Shown: positions 1-6,730 of the stretch, in pieces
How the letters are laid out: each line of letters starts with the position of its first letter
Position numbering within the stretch: the first letter of the stretch is position 1
From: Arthrobacter sp. ISL-48
Lineage (GTDB): Bacteria; Actinomycetota; Actinomycetes; Actinomycetales; Micrococcaceae
Direction: 5' to 3'
NCBI RefSeq assembly: GCF_018613805.1
Contig: NZ_JAGGPL010000015.1
Coordinates: forward strand, 1-47,130
DNA: 47,130 bases
Program-made: the position numbers and the translations under genes
Notes under the pieces: model-generated
The model's input: only the letters and a program-made list of their open reading frames with translations
Told to the model about the DNA's origin: nothing
Databases searched by the model: none

Positions 1-157
1 AGAAACAGCTGGCCATTGACACACTTGCTCATCATCGATTACCGGCGGTGCGTTGACCGGTTGAGACCACCATCGTTTACGCCACTCCCAGAGATCCAAA
101 GGATTCACGAAGTGGGGAGATTTTGGCTGGCTGATTGCAACCTCACGCTGGGTAGGC

Positions 158-535
158 GTGCTACTGGTCGTGGTTGCGGCATACTTTGGCGCACCCGCGG
201 TGAGGAATGGAACTGACATCGGCCACGTGTGGGGCTTTTTGGGCATGGCGGTCTTCTATGGCTTCCGAGTTGCTCTGGTTTTCGCGGCTCCACTGGCCTG
301 GGTATTGGCCTACCTATTGCGCCCGATCCGGAATCAACGGATCCACATTGGAGCCTCCTTTGCGGTGCCGACCCTCGCGTTCTGGGTGTTGGGCAGCCTT
401 TTAGGTACTGGTTGGCACCCCCTGATGTTGATCCCGTGGTCCACCGTAGGCGCATCGGCAGCCATCGGCCGTTGGGCAGTGTGCAAGGACGTTCTCTGCT
501 GCACTACTGCAGCTGGTCGGCTTGAGTCCCACTAG
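158..535 (+). CDS. Small multi-pass membrane protein, possibly broken at its N-terminus
   Basis: This 125-residue reading frame has three hydrophobic stretches (about residues 1-12, 24-52 and 65-90), so it would sit in the membrane. The only usable start is GTG at 158, and it falls inside the first hydrophobic segment with no ribosome binding site. The frame is open upstream to a TGA at 62-64 but holds no ATG or GTG there. Another frame has a GTG at 112 leading towards this segment, so a frameshift may have removed the true start. The C-terminal 25 residues look unlike membrane protein. I do not recognise the family. Treat it as a hypothetical and possibly decayed gene. Confidence 0.35.
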   Translation: MLLVVVAAYFGAPAVRNGTDIGHVWGFLGMAVFYGFRVALVFAAPLAWVLAYLLRPIRNQRIHIGASFAVPTLAFWVLGSLLGTGWHPLMLIPWSTVGASAAIGRWAVCKDVLCCTTAAGRLESH

Positions 536-626
536 TAGGTGGCCGTGCGGATGCTCGTGCCGTCGCGCCGGCATCACGATCCCTAGGACTGTGGTCCGAG
601 GCTAGACTGGGGCCGGTAAGGACGGA

Positions 627-1340
627 TTGGGGGATCCAAAGCGGCGCACGCCGCTGTGCCACTGGTCGGTCGCAGCCATCGTAACCGTAGGAACGACCGT
701 GACCTTCTTCCAGGACTACTCGATCCCGTCACCGCCTCCCCGCCCACGGACGCCGCGGTTCACGCCACCTCCCTGGGTGGCGCCACCCCGCTACGAACTG
801 CCCGCCCTCGTCCCGGTGAATCGGTTCGTCCACCAGTCCCCGACCTTTGTGATGGCCGTTGAAGCCGTGAAGGTCTACTCCACCGGATGCATCATTGACG
901 TGAACTGGATTCTGCGTCGCACCGACCAGGAGGACCGAAAGTGGACGGAGATCAATGCCGTTTTTCACCGGCTGCCGCAGCAAGTGCGCGATGGAGGCAT
1001 TTCTTCCGACTCCATCCTCCTGCTCGGAGTCCAGTTCCCGGACGGCACAAAGGCCAGCAGTTCATCCCTGGCCATGTACGGGGACAAGCCGCGGGACCAG
1101 AAGCCTGATGGCCCGGTCTTCGAATACCGGCCCAAGGGCGGTAATGGCGGGGAAGATGACATGTCAGCAAACGCCGCACTCTGGCTCTGGCCGCTGCCGT
1201 CGGCCGGGGACCTGCGCCTTGTCGCCCAGTGGACGGACATGGGAATGCCCGAAAGCTCCATCTCCCTCGACGGCCTTCAGCTTCGAGATGCCGCTGTTGG
1301 AGTCCAGAAGTACTGGCCTGAGGAAGAGGTGCAGGGATGA
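627..1340 (+). CDS. Hypothetical protein with N-terminal hydrophobic segment and proline-rich linker
   Basis: Predicted protein of 237 residues. A hydrophobic stretch at about residues 12-28 could anchor or export it. A proline-rich linker follows (about 33-60), and then a globular domain of roughly 170 residues rich in beta-type patterns. The TTG start at 627 is preceded by a purine-rich AAGGA about five bases upstream, which favours this start. The gene ends in an ATGA overlap with the small membrane protein gene that follows, so the two are probably translated together. No catalytic motif is visible and I do not recognise the family. It may be a surface-associated protein. Confidence 0.6.
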   Translation: MGDPKRRTPLCHWSVAAIVTVGTTVTFFQDYSIPSPPPRPRTPRFTPPPWVAPPRYELPALVPVNRFVHQSPTFVMAVEAVKVYSTGCIIDVNWILRRTDQEDRKWTEINAVFHRLPQQVRDGGISSDSILLLGVQFPDGTKASSSSLAMYGDKPRDQKPDGPVFEYRPKGGNGGEDDMSANAALWLWPLPSAGDLRLVAQWTDMGMPESSISLDGLQLRDAAVGVQKYWPEEEVQG

Positions 1341-1501
1341 ATCCACTCAACAACCCGGTCCTGCTCGTGGTCTTCGCGGCAGTCTTCTTCTACGCCCTCT
1401 ACGGCCAGGAACTGCCGAAGGCGCATGGTCGTGCCACCCGGACTCGGGATGGGAGGCGTCCGGTAAGGGATCGGCATGCGGGCGCCGCTGCACATCAGTG
1501 A
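1337..1501 (+). CDS. Small single-pass membrane protein (54 aa), translationally coupled
   Basis: ATG at 1337 overlaps the TGA of the preceding gene (ATGA). The frame gives 54 residues: a short polar start, a hydrophobic segment at about residues 7-22 (LLVVFAAVFFYAL), then a basic, arginine-rich tail. That is the usual shape of a small type II membrane protein with a cytoplasmic basic tail. The coupling to the upstream gene is the main support, as the frame is short. Function unknown. The two proteins may act together at the membrane, which is inference from the overlap alone. Confidence 0.42.
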   Translation: MNPLNNPVLLVVFAAVFFYALYGQELPKAHGRATRTRDGRRPVRDRHAGAAAHQ

Positions 1502-1581
1502 GCTTGGGCGGTAGCTGCCAGAGCTCCAGCTGATTCAGCGGTTCGTTGACCTTCACGCTGAGTTCGGGGATCGTTTGTTCC

Positions 1582-1923
1582 GTGAGCCGGGGTACGCGAA
1601 TTGCATTGTCGTTTATCGTTTCCGCATTGGTGCTCGCAGGGATTCTTGCGGGCGTGAGGCTGTGGAACATCCATCAACAGACGTCGGACTGGGTCTTTTC
1701 GCCCAAGGAAGTTCCTTCCAAAGTGCAATTTGCAGGCCGCGACTATAACTGCGGTCCCGATCCGAAACCCGCTGAACGTGCTTTGCTCGACCCAACTTCC
1801 CAGGGCAGGACGGCAGGAGGGGCTGAGATATTTGCGGAAGCGCCGGCGGCCGAGGCCAGAGTCTTTATCGTCATCCGAACGGATCAGGGCAATTTCAGCT
1901 GCAGCCTGATGGGTGGCCCCTAG
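1582..1923 (+). CDS. Hypothetical membrane-anchored protein
   Basis: From GTG at 1582 the product is 113 residues: a short basic start, one transmembrane segment (about 7-27, rich in Ala, Leu, Ile, Val), then a soluble domain of about 85 residues with two cysteines (one in DYNCGPD, one near the end in SCSLMG) that could form a disulfide outside the cell. A TTG at 1546 in the same frame would add 12 residues, but GTG 1582 sits after GGGGA and gives a more typical signal anchor. Function unknown. The stop is followed after 17 bases by a palindrome that recurs in this region. Confidence 0.48.
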   Translation: MSRGTRIALSFIVSALVLAGILAGVRLWNIHQQTSDWVFSPKEVPSKVQFAGRDYNCGPDPKPAERALLDPTSQGRTAGGAEIFAEAPAAEARVFIVIRTDQGNFSCSLMGGP

Positions 1924-1940
1924 CCAACCTGCTGCGAAGG

Positions 1941-1962
1941 CCGGTGAGGGATCCCCCACCGG
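1941..1962. repeat. Dispersed palindrome, copy 1
   Basis: A 22-base near-palindrome with arms CCGGTGAGGGA and TCCCCCACCGG (one mismatched pair). It lies 17 bases after a stop codon. Related copies stand at 5109-5140 and 6565-6590, also just after coding frames. It may act as a hairpin at transcript ends or be a REP-like mobile repeat. No T-run follows. Confidence 0.6.
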
Positions 1963-2011
1963 ACGGTTCGCACCCGTTACAGCGGATACCTCTCTGAGTT
2001 AGATTGGGAGA

Positions 2012-2371
2012 ATGCAGGAGAGGTTTGCCGATCGGGTGACGGTGCCTGATGTTGTCGGGCTGCCGTTTCACGTCGGCCGAGATGTGGCACACGATGCCGG
2101 CGTGACCCTTGCGAATCCTGATCCGGACGGGCCGCCCATCGGAGCCCTCGCTTGGCCCGGACTGTTCTACATCACATCGCAACATCCAGCCTCCGGTACC
2201 ATCGCCTACCGCTGGGACGCTGTGGCTGTCGAGATTGTCGCGCACGGAGATTCGGAATCCAACGCCTGGCTGAAGCGCCCTGGTGCTCCGCCAGCGGATT
2301 CGGCCCATGCGACAACTCCGCAGCCCGAGCAACGCGTCGATCTCACGGAGACAGAACCTCCATTTGAGTGA
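2012..2371 (+). CDS. PASTA-domain-like small protein
   Basis: The product has 119 residues. Residues 9-75 carry the pattern of a single PASTA domain: VTVPDVVGLPF at the start, a helix with a DVAHDAGV motif, and a late QHPASGT turn that matches the usual QxPxxGT. PASTA domains bind peptidoglycan fragments or beta-lactams when they sit on kinases and penicillin-binding proteins. Here the domain is alone, with no signal peptide or membrane segment, and a polar tail follows. ATG 2012 has GGGAG at a proper distance. Assignment to the PASTA fold is fairly safe. A role in wall sensing is inference, since no export signal is seen. Confidence 0.6.
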   Translation: MQERFADRVTVPDVVGLPFHVGRDVAHDAGVTLANPDPDGPPIGALAWPGLFYITSQHPASGTIAYRWDAVAVEIVAHGDSESNAWLKRPGAPPADSAHATTPQPEQRVDLTETEPPFE

Positions 2372-2400
2372 CCTCGAGCTCGCTCGACATCGGGTTTGAA

Positions 2401-2579
2401 TTACCTGCAAGGTCGAGCCTTCCTTCCCGTGGCTGCGAACCTACACCGCCGCGGTTGGGCTGTCGGGCTGGGCGGGGGTGCGGCATAGGTGCAGCCCGCT
2501 GCCATCACCGCAACTGCGGTAACCGTGAGAATCAGCCCAGTGAGCGCGCGACGTCTGATCGGTCAGCCCGTGCCACCAT
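2401..2579 (-). pseudogene. Remnant of a small lipoprotein gene (frameshifted signal peptide)
   Basis: Reading the minus strand, an ATG at 2579 opens MVARADR and soon stops. Two bases out of phase, the same stretch reads RRRALTGLILTVTAVAVMAA followed by GC, a textbook lipoprotein signal peptide with lipobox MAAGC, then a proline-rich start and a stop at 2401. Joining the two frames restores a normal lipoprotein start, so a frameshift after the first few codons is the simplest reading. ATG 2579 is only six bases after the stop of the upstream minus-strand membrane protein gene, so the two were probably one operon. A sequencing error could give the same picture. Confidence 0.4.
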
Positions 2580-2585
2580 CGGCTC

Positions 2586-3077
2586 TTAGAACCGGGAGGC
2601 GGCCACGACGGCGGGAGCCGGACGGATACGCAGCGCCGTAATGGCACGCATGATCATCAGCAGGTTCACCGCGAGGCTGCCGTAGTGCGGTGCATGGTTC
2701 GCCGCCGGGGACGTCACCAGCCCCAGCAGCAGAAGAACCGCGGCAATCCCGCCGACCGCCACCGCTGCAATCAGCGGGGCCTTCGACGTCGTCTTCCGGG
2801 CGGCAAGCACCCAGATGCCGACTCCGAGGTAGGCTGCGGCGCCGACCGCGTACCCTGCTGCAGACTCAGCGAAGACCATGTCCGTGGCGCCGCTGAAACG
2901 ACCCAGCAAAGACAGGTCAAGGCCCGTATAGAACACGGCCCCGGCAGTGAGGATCAGGCACGAGACCCCGACCGTGGTCCGCAGCGACCGGGACCGTTTC
3001 GTCTCCAGGGAAGAGAGCGACACCACGGGCTCGTGCGATTGCGGCTGGTCATTGTGCTGCGGGTAGTAGCCACTCAT
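2586..3077 (-). CDS. Four-helix membrane protein, unknown function
   Basis: From ATG 3077 the protein has 163 residues. A polar, glutamine- and proline-containing start of about 35 residues is followed by four hydrophobic segments (near residues 40-58, 75-95, 103-122 and 130-147) and a basic C-terminus. The frame stays open far upstream of this ATG, but the extra sequence is cysteine- and arginine-rich and unlike membrane protein, so 3077 is the better start although no strong ribosome binding site is visible. I do not recognise the family. A broken lipoprotein gene follows directly downstream. Confidence 0.6.
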   Translation of the reverse strand: MSGYYPQHNDQPQSHEPVVSLSSLETKRSRSLRTTVGVSCLILTAGAVFYTGLDLSLLGRFSGATDMVFAESAAGYAVGAAAYLGVGIWVLAARKTTSKAPLIAAVAVGGIAAVLLLLGLVTSPAANHAPHYGSLAVNLLMIMRAITALRIRPAPAVVAASRF

Positions 3078-3233
3078 CAGGGAAGTCCGTTTCAGTGCGC
3101 GGGAGCACCCACTGCGCTCCCAATATGCCGCCAACTTACCAGTTACTGAACCGAAAAGTGTGACGGAAGATTGCCTGAAGCACCTAAATTTCGGGACCAT
3201 ATCTCCCGGGCGGGTAGATAGAAGATTGCCTCC

Positions 3234-4397
3234 GTGCTGGCCTCCCTGCGGATCCTCGCGCGTCAGGCCTGTCTCCTCTCCTGGACGACAATGCCTGCCG
3301 GACTGTGTCCCTGCCGATTTGATACCGCTTTGGCAGCCCATGAATGGAGAAGCCCACCGCTTCACTACCGGACCTCCGCCGGCTGTAATCACCAGGACCG
3401 GACAGCCGCGGCGCCGGACGGGACGGTGTTTGTTCCCAACCCCGATCTTGGCACGGACTCGGTCATCCCGCCCAGAGCAGACGCGCCGGCGCGCGAGATC
3501 ATCGTCGGAGCGAATCCCCGGGAACTGACAGTAGCAAAGGACGGCACCGCATACGTGACCAACCAAAATGACGGGACGGTCTCGGTGATCCTTGCTGGCG
3601 CGAGCAACGTCTCACGCACCATTCAGGTCAGTTCCACGCCCGGGCGGACGAGCGACCCGCACGGGATTGCGGTCGGCCCGGACGGCACCAACATCACGGC
3701 AAACGACCTCGCCGTGATCAAGCCCGAAGGCGTAGCGGTCGCCTACCGCGTGGCAGTACCAGGGGGTCCGAAGGAAGTCGCGGTCGGCCCGGATGGAACT
3801 GTCTACGTCCTCTACCTGGCCAACGGCCTTTCCGTCATCAGACCTGGCGGAACGAGCGTTTCGGTCGGCCTACCCACGGGCCAGGACCCCGGGCATATCG
3901 CCCTCGAACCCGACGGATCCGTCCTCGTTACGAACACAACTTCCAAATCCGTGACTGTCTTCGCTTCCCAGATCCTCCGCGCGTCCCAGCCGCCCCAGTC
4001 CAAAGCTCAGGCGACACAGCCGCAGGCCGAAGAACCAGGTCCGCCGGCACAGGCACCCTCCGACAAAGCGCGGGCTGGCTTCTGGGCCAGCATTCCGGCA
4101 GTCCTTGGCGCCGTCGTCGCGGTGGTGCTGATGGGCGCTGCCGCACTGGTCCTGATAGCCAGACGGAGCAACCGTTCGAGAGCCCGCGAGGTTCTGGCAC
4201 CGTCACTCGCACCGGCGGAGCGGCCGGAAGGAATCCGAGTCTCTCGGACCAAGAGCAACGCTGAAGGTCCCAGCGAACGACAGGATGTCCCGGCGGAGGA
4301 TCCCAATCGGACGCAGCGGCGTCCGCTGTGCCACCGGCTTACGAACACCGTCTGCCAGGCCGATGCCGGCTCGCCCCGGAGTTCGATCCATCATTAG
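3234..4397 (+). CDS. YVTN-type beta-propeller repeat protein with C-terminal membrane segment
   Basis: Residues about 60-245 hold repeated blade-like units with the pattern G-x-D-G-T/S-V-x-V-x-N (for example PDGTVFVPN, KDGTAYVTN, PDGTVYVLY, PDGSVLVTN), typical of YVTN/NHL-like propellers found on cell surfaces. A polar linker follows, then a transmembrane segment (about 285-310) and a basic cytoplasmic tail. Surface propellers of this kind usually begin with a signal peptide, but none is visible: the first 55 residues from GTG 3234 look random and cysteine-rich. The gene may therefore have lost its true start through a frameshift. Function unknown; a wall-associated or adhesive role is inference. 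Confidence 0.5.
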   Translation: MLASLRILARQACLLSWTTMPAGLCPCRFDTALAAHEWRSPPLHYRTSAGCNHQDRTAAAPDGTVFVPNPDLGTDSVIPPRADAPAREIIVGANPRELTVAKDGTAYVTNQNDGTVSVILAGASNVSRTIQVSSTPGRTSDPHGIAVGPDGTNITANDLAVIKPEGVAVAYRVAVPGGPKEVAVGPDGTVYVLYLANGLSVIRPGGTSVSVGLPTGQDPGHIALEPDGSVLVTNTTSKSVTVFASQILRASQPPQSKAQATQPQAEEPGPPAQAPSDKARAGFWASIPAVLGAVVAVVLMGAAALVLIARRSNRSRAREVLAPSLAPAERPEGIRVSRTKSNAEGPSERQDVPAEDPNRTQRRPLCHRLTNTVCQADAGSPRSSIHH

Positions 4398-4435
4398 GGT
4401 TTACATATGCCCGCACCTTGGCAGGGCAATTTCTA

Positions 4436-5082
4436 GTGAAGGGTTCCCTTGTGCTTGAACGATTCCGCGCCGAGTATCGCTATCTTCGGGACACCATCGA
4501 AGTTGGGGAGCCATGGCGTCATGACCGGTTCTCGGAGGTTGAGGGCTAAACCGACTTCTCCTCTGAGTTCTCTGGCGCATCCTTCGACGGTGGCCTCTAT
4601 CGGTCCATGACGACCAGATTGGTCCCCTCGCGCTAGAACTGATTGCTCAGGCGTTCCCAGAGTTCGCCGCTCGCATATGCCCGTTCGGATTCGATTGGCT
4701 TGGAAGGCAATTCGCCGTCGATCTCGGCCGCATTGTGGAAGGGCAGCCGCTGGTTCTCATTTTTGAACCGGGTACCGGCGAAACGTTGGAGATCCCTGCG
4801 CCGTTCTCCGGGTTCCACGATGAAGAACTCACCGAGTATGCGGACGCCGCTCTGGCAAGAGAATTCTTCGAGATCTGGTCGGCCGCCAACAGCGATTCCC
4901 TGCCCTTGAGCCCGCATCAATGTGCGGGTTACCGGGTTCCACTGTTCCTCGGTGGGTCGGATGCCGTCGAGAATGTCGAGCTCAGTGATTTGGAGGCGTA
5001 CTGGTCTATCTGCGGTCAGCTGCGGCTAGGCGCAATGCGTCTGCCGCCGGGGACCGAGATCAACCGGATGGTGGGAGGTTAG
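4436..5082 (+). pseudogene. Broken Tdi1/DUF1851-like (GAD-like) immunity-type gene
   Basis: The frame starting at GTG 4436 reads a typical N-terminus (LERFRAEYRYLRDTIEVG) and meets TAA at 4547-4549. It then continues in the same frame with SEFSGASFDGGLYR. Near 4600-4610 the family pattern moves to another frame (AFPEFAARI, CPFGFDWLGRQFAVDLG) and runs to the stop at 5082, through FEPGTGETLEIPAPFSGFHD and an end with ELSDLEAYWSICGQ. These motifs match the GAD-like/DUF1851 family, which includes the C-terminal domain of the T6SS immunity protein Tdi1. One in-frame stop and one frameshift break it. An internal GTG at 4735 could still give a 115-residue C-terminal fragment. No toxin partner is seen nearby. 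Confidence 0.58.
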
Positions 5083-5108
5083 CTTTCTGCGACGGCAGCC
5101 CCCAAGTC

Positions 5109-5140
5109 GGCGTCCGGTGAACGATCCCTCACCGAACGCC
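5109..5140. repeat. Dispersed palindrome, copy 2
   Basis: A 32-base imperfect palindrome: outer arms GGCGT/ACGCC, inner arms CGGTGA/TCACCG, centre ACGATCCC. It begins 26 bases after the stop of the broken Tdi1-like gene. It shares the inner arms and the GATC centre with copies at 1941-1962 and 6565-6590. Confidence 0.6.
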
Positions 5141-5283
5141 CACGACTTACCTTCGCCCGCGCCGCTGACCGAAGCTCGGCAAGGACTAGATAGCTACGAT
5201 TACTCCACGTCTCTGTAGCCGAATTTTAGGAAGTGAACTGACAGGAGCGACGGTCGAAGGCAGCCTGGACCTATGAATATTTG

Positions 5284-6198
5284 CTAGTCCAAAAATTGTG
5301 CCATGAAGAAGCAGATATCTTCGATGACTTTCACTCCGTCGTCCCGGGCTTTCGATGGATCACCGGAAGTTGTGTAGATCTTTGAAAATCTGCTGTCGAA
5401 GTAACCGTCGCCCATCTGCTGACCGTTGACCGCCATGGCGACCTCTTGCTCGAAGGCATCCCGTTCTTTCTCGCTATCTTCGCCTCGACCAATAATTTCT
5501 TCGGCGGCTGCAATACTGAAATGACCTACCGGAACGGTCCATTCTGTTGAATAGCGATCGGAGTTATCGAACTCGGTCAACCACGCGGTGGAGATATCGG
5601 TGGCCAAGTCCCGCGCACAGCACCGAGCCTTCTCCTCGCGGTCGGGCTCCGGAAGCGCTGCAATCCGGTCGAAGCTGTCCCCACAGTCATCCGCTCCTGC
5701 CATCATGACCTGGTAATGCTTTGTCCATATCGCCAGAAGGTGCCCTAAGTTCCTATCGCGCGGCAATAGAACGCCTCCGCTCATCGACACGCTACCGTCT
5801 TCGTCTTTTCCTTTAGCAACGGCGCGGTCATGCTTCGCCTGCAACACAGACGGACTCAAATAGATCATGCCTTCTGGGCGCACGATGATCACGAATGTTG
5901 GGATTACAGCTTCCAGCCAACCCCTCAAAGTGCCCATTCTAACGCTCGGGTCGGAACCACTTGTCTGATTCTTCACTTGAACGTGGACCACATGACCGGA
6001 CAACTTCCACGTGTCCTTTGGGCCGAAGCGACTGATCATCGCGGCATCCAACACCTCTTCGGGAAGTTGGACATGGAGATCCCACCCATAGTCAGACGCT
6101 GTGAGGCTGTTTATGGATGCCCCAGTGTCGAGGAGTTCTCGAAGGACCTGAGTTTCTCCAACGTCACCTAGATACTTATTCTTAGTTCTATTCGCCAT
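5284..6198 (-). CDS. DUF4365 domain protein, probable PD-(D/E)xK nuclease-like
   Basis: A 304-residue protein whose first 80 residues show the DUF4365 pattern: GDVGE (Glu15), DYGWDLHVQ (Asp40) and HVQVKNQ (Gln74, Lys76). These fit the E, D and QxK positions of a PD-(D/E)xK nuclease fold, as known for this family. The remaining 220 residues are acidic and not recognised. Many DUF4365 proteins occur in defence or mobile loci. Here the gene is alone, with no methylase or helicase beside it. Its base composition looks more AT-rich than the rest of the window, in keeping with transfer. ATG 6198 gives the family's usual start just before the conserved GE motif. A short palindrome lies directly upstream. 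Confidence 0.72.
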   Translation of the reverse strand: MANRTKNKYLGDVGETQVLRELLDTGASINSLTASDYGWDLHVQLPEEVLDAAMISRFGPKDTWKLSGHVVHVQVKNQTSGSDPSVRMGTLRGWLEAVIPTFVIIVRPEGMIYLSPSVLQAKHDRAVAKGKDEDGSVSMSGGVLLPRDRNLGHLLAIWTKHYQVMMAGADDCGDSFDRIAALPEPDREEKARCCARDLATDISTAWLTEFDNSDRYSTEWTVPVGHFSIAAAEEIIGRGEDSEKERDAFEQEVAMAVNGQQMGDGYFDSRFSKIYTTSGDPSKARDDGVKVIEDICFFMAQFLD

Positions 6199-6200
6199 CT

Positions 6201-6213
6201 AGACATCTTGTCT
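6201..6213. promoter_or_regulatory. Short palindrome just upstream of the DUF4365 start
   Basis: AGACATCTTGTCT has perfect five-base arms (AGACA/TGTCT) around a three-base centre and ends three bases before the ATG at 6198. Its position over the expected ribosome binding site or promoter could let a repressor control the nuclease-like gene. This is positional inference from one short site. Confidence 0.25.
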
Positions 6214-6277
6214 CATTGGCGGATTCAAAGGCCTAATCTCACCGCGGAGTTCGTGCTGACCGAGGAACACACCTCTT

Positions 6278-6559
6278 ATGCCGGCACGCGCGGGAGAGCA
6301 ATACTGCTACCGCAAGGGGGTACTGGCGTTCGATGGTGTAAGAGATTTGACCTGGACGGGCCAGCTCAGTTCCCGTCCTTCGCGGGACCCTGACGGGTCA
6401 GTCGACTACGGCAATATCGACTACCTCATCATCGAGGGAGATCACTACACCGTTGAAGGCAACCTCGGCCAAATCGACCTCCACGCTGCATCAATTCGCG
6501 TGGCGCTGGTCTCGGACGGCACCATTCTCGCTTCGCGCGGCATCGCTGCTGACCGTTAG
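6278..6559 (+). CDS. Hypothetical protein, start uncertain or truncated
   Basis: From ATG 6278 the frame gives 93 residues. The part from about residue 10 (YCYRKGVLAFDGVRDLTW, then a DYGNIDYLIIEGDHYTVEG stretch) has the alternating pattern of a small beta-rich domain and looks like real protein. The first ten residues do not, and ATG 6278 lacks a ribosome binding site. Another frame opens at 6208 and ends at 6393, so a frameshift may have separated the true N-terminus. The gene ends five bases before the best copy of the local palindrome. Function unknown. Confidence 0.45.
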   Translation: MPARAGEQYCYRKGVLAFDGVRDLTWTGQLSSRPSRDPDGSVDYGNIDYLIIEGDHYTVEGNLGQIDLHAASIRVALVSDGTILASRGIAADR

Positions 6560-6564
6560 CACGC

Positions 6565-6590
6565 GTCCGGTGAAGGATCCTTCACCGGAC
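6565..6590. repeat. Dispersed palindrome, copy 3 (perfect)
   Basis: A perfect 26-base palindrome with half-site GTCCGGTGAAGGA and its exact complement, centred on GGATCC. It starts five bases after the stop at 6559. It is the cleanest member of the family also seen at 1941-1962 and 5109-5140. Confidence 0.7.
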
Positions 6591-6730
6591 AGGTGTTAGC
6601 GTTCAGGTCATGCCGAAAATTGAGAGGTTGAGCTCTAAGCCTTCGAAACCCGCGGCGTGGCGCTAGGGGCTCAGGCGAGTGTTCTATGGGCCGTGTATCG
6701 GAGTTCGTAGTAACTCAGAGGAGATAACGA

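Noticed and set aside
16..216. Plus-strand frame at the left edge
   Set aside because: It lacks domain, ribosome binding site or membrane pattern and overlaps the better frame from 158.
3166..3231. Direct repeat GAAGATTGCCT at 3166-3176 and 3221-3231
   Set aside because: Eleven bases once repeated within 66 bases is weak, and no element or gene end coincides with it.
3078..3566. Extended N-terminus of the minus-strand membrane protein
   Set aside because: The extra 163 residues are Cys/Arg-rich and unlike the hydrophobic domain; ATG 3077 gives a normal protein.
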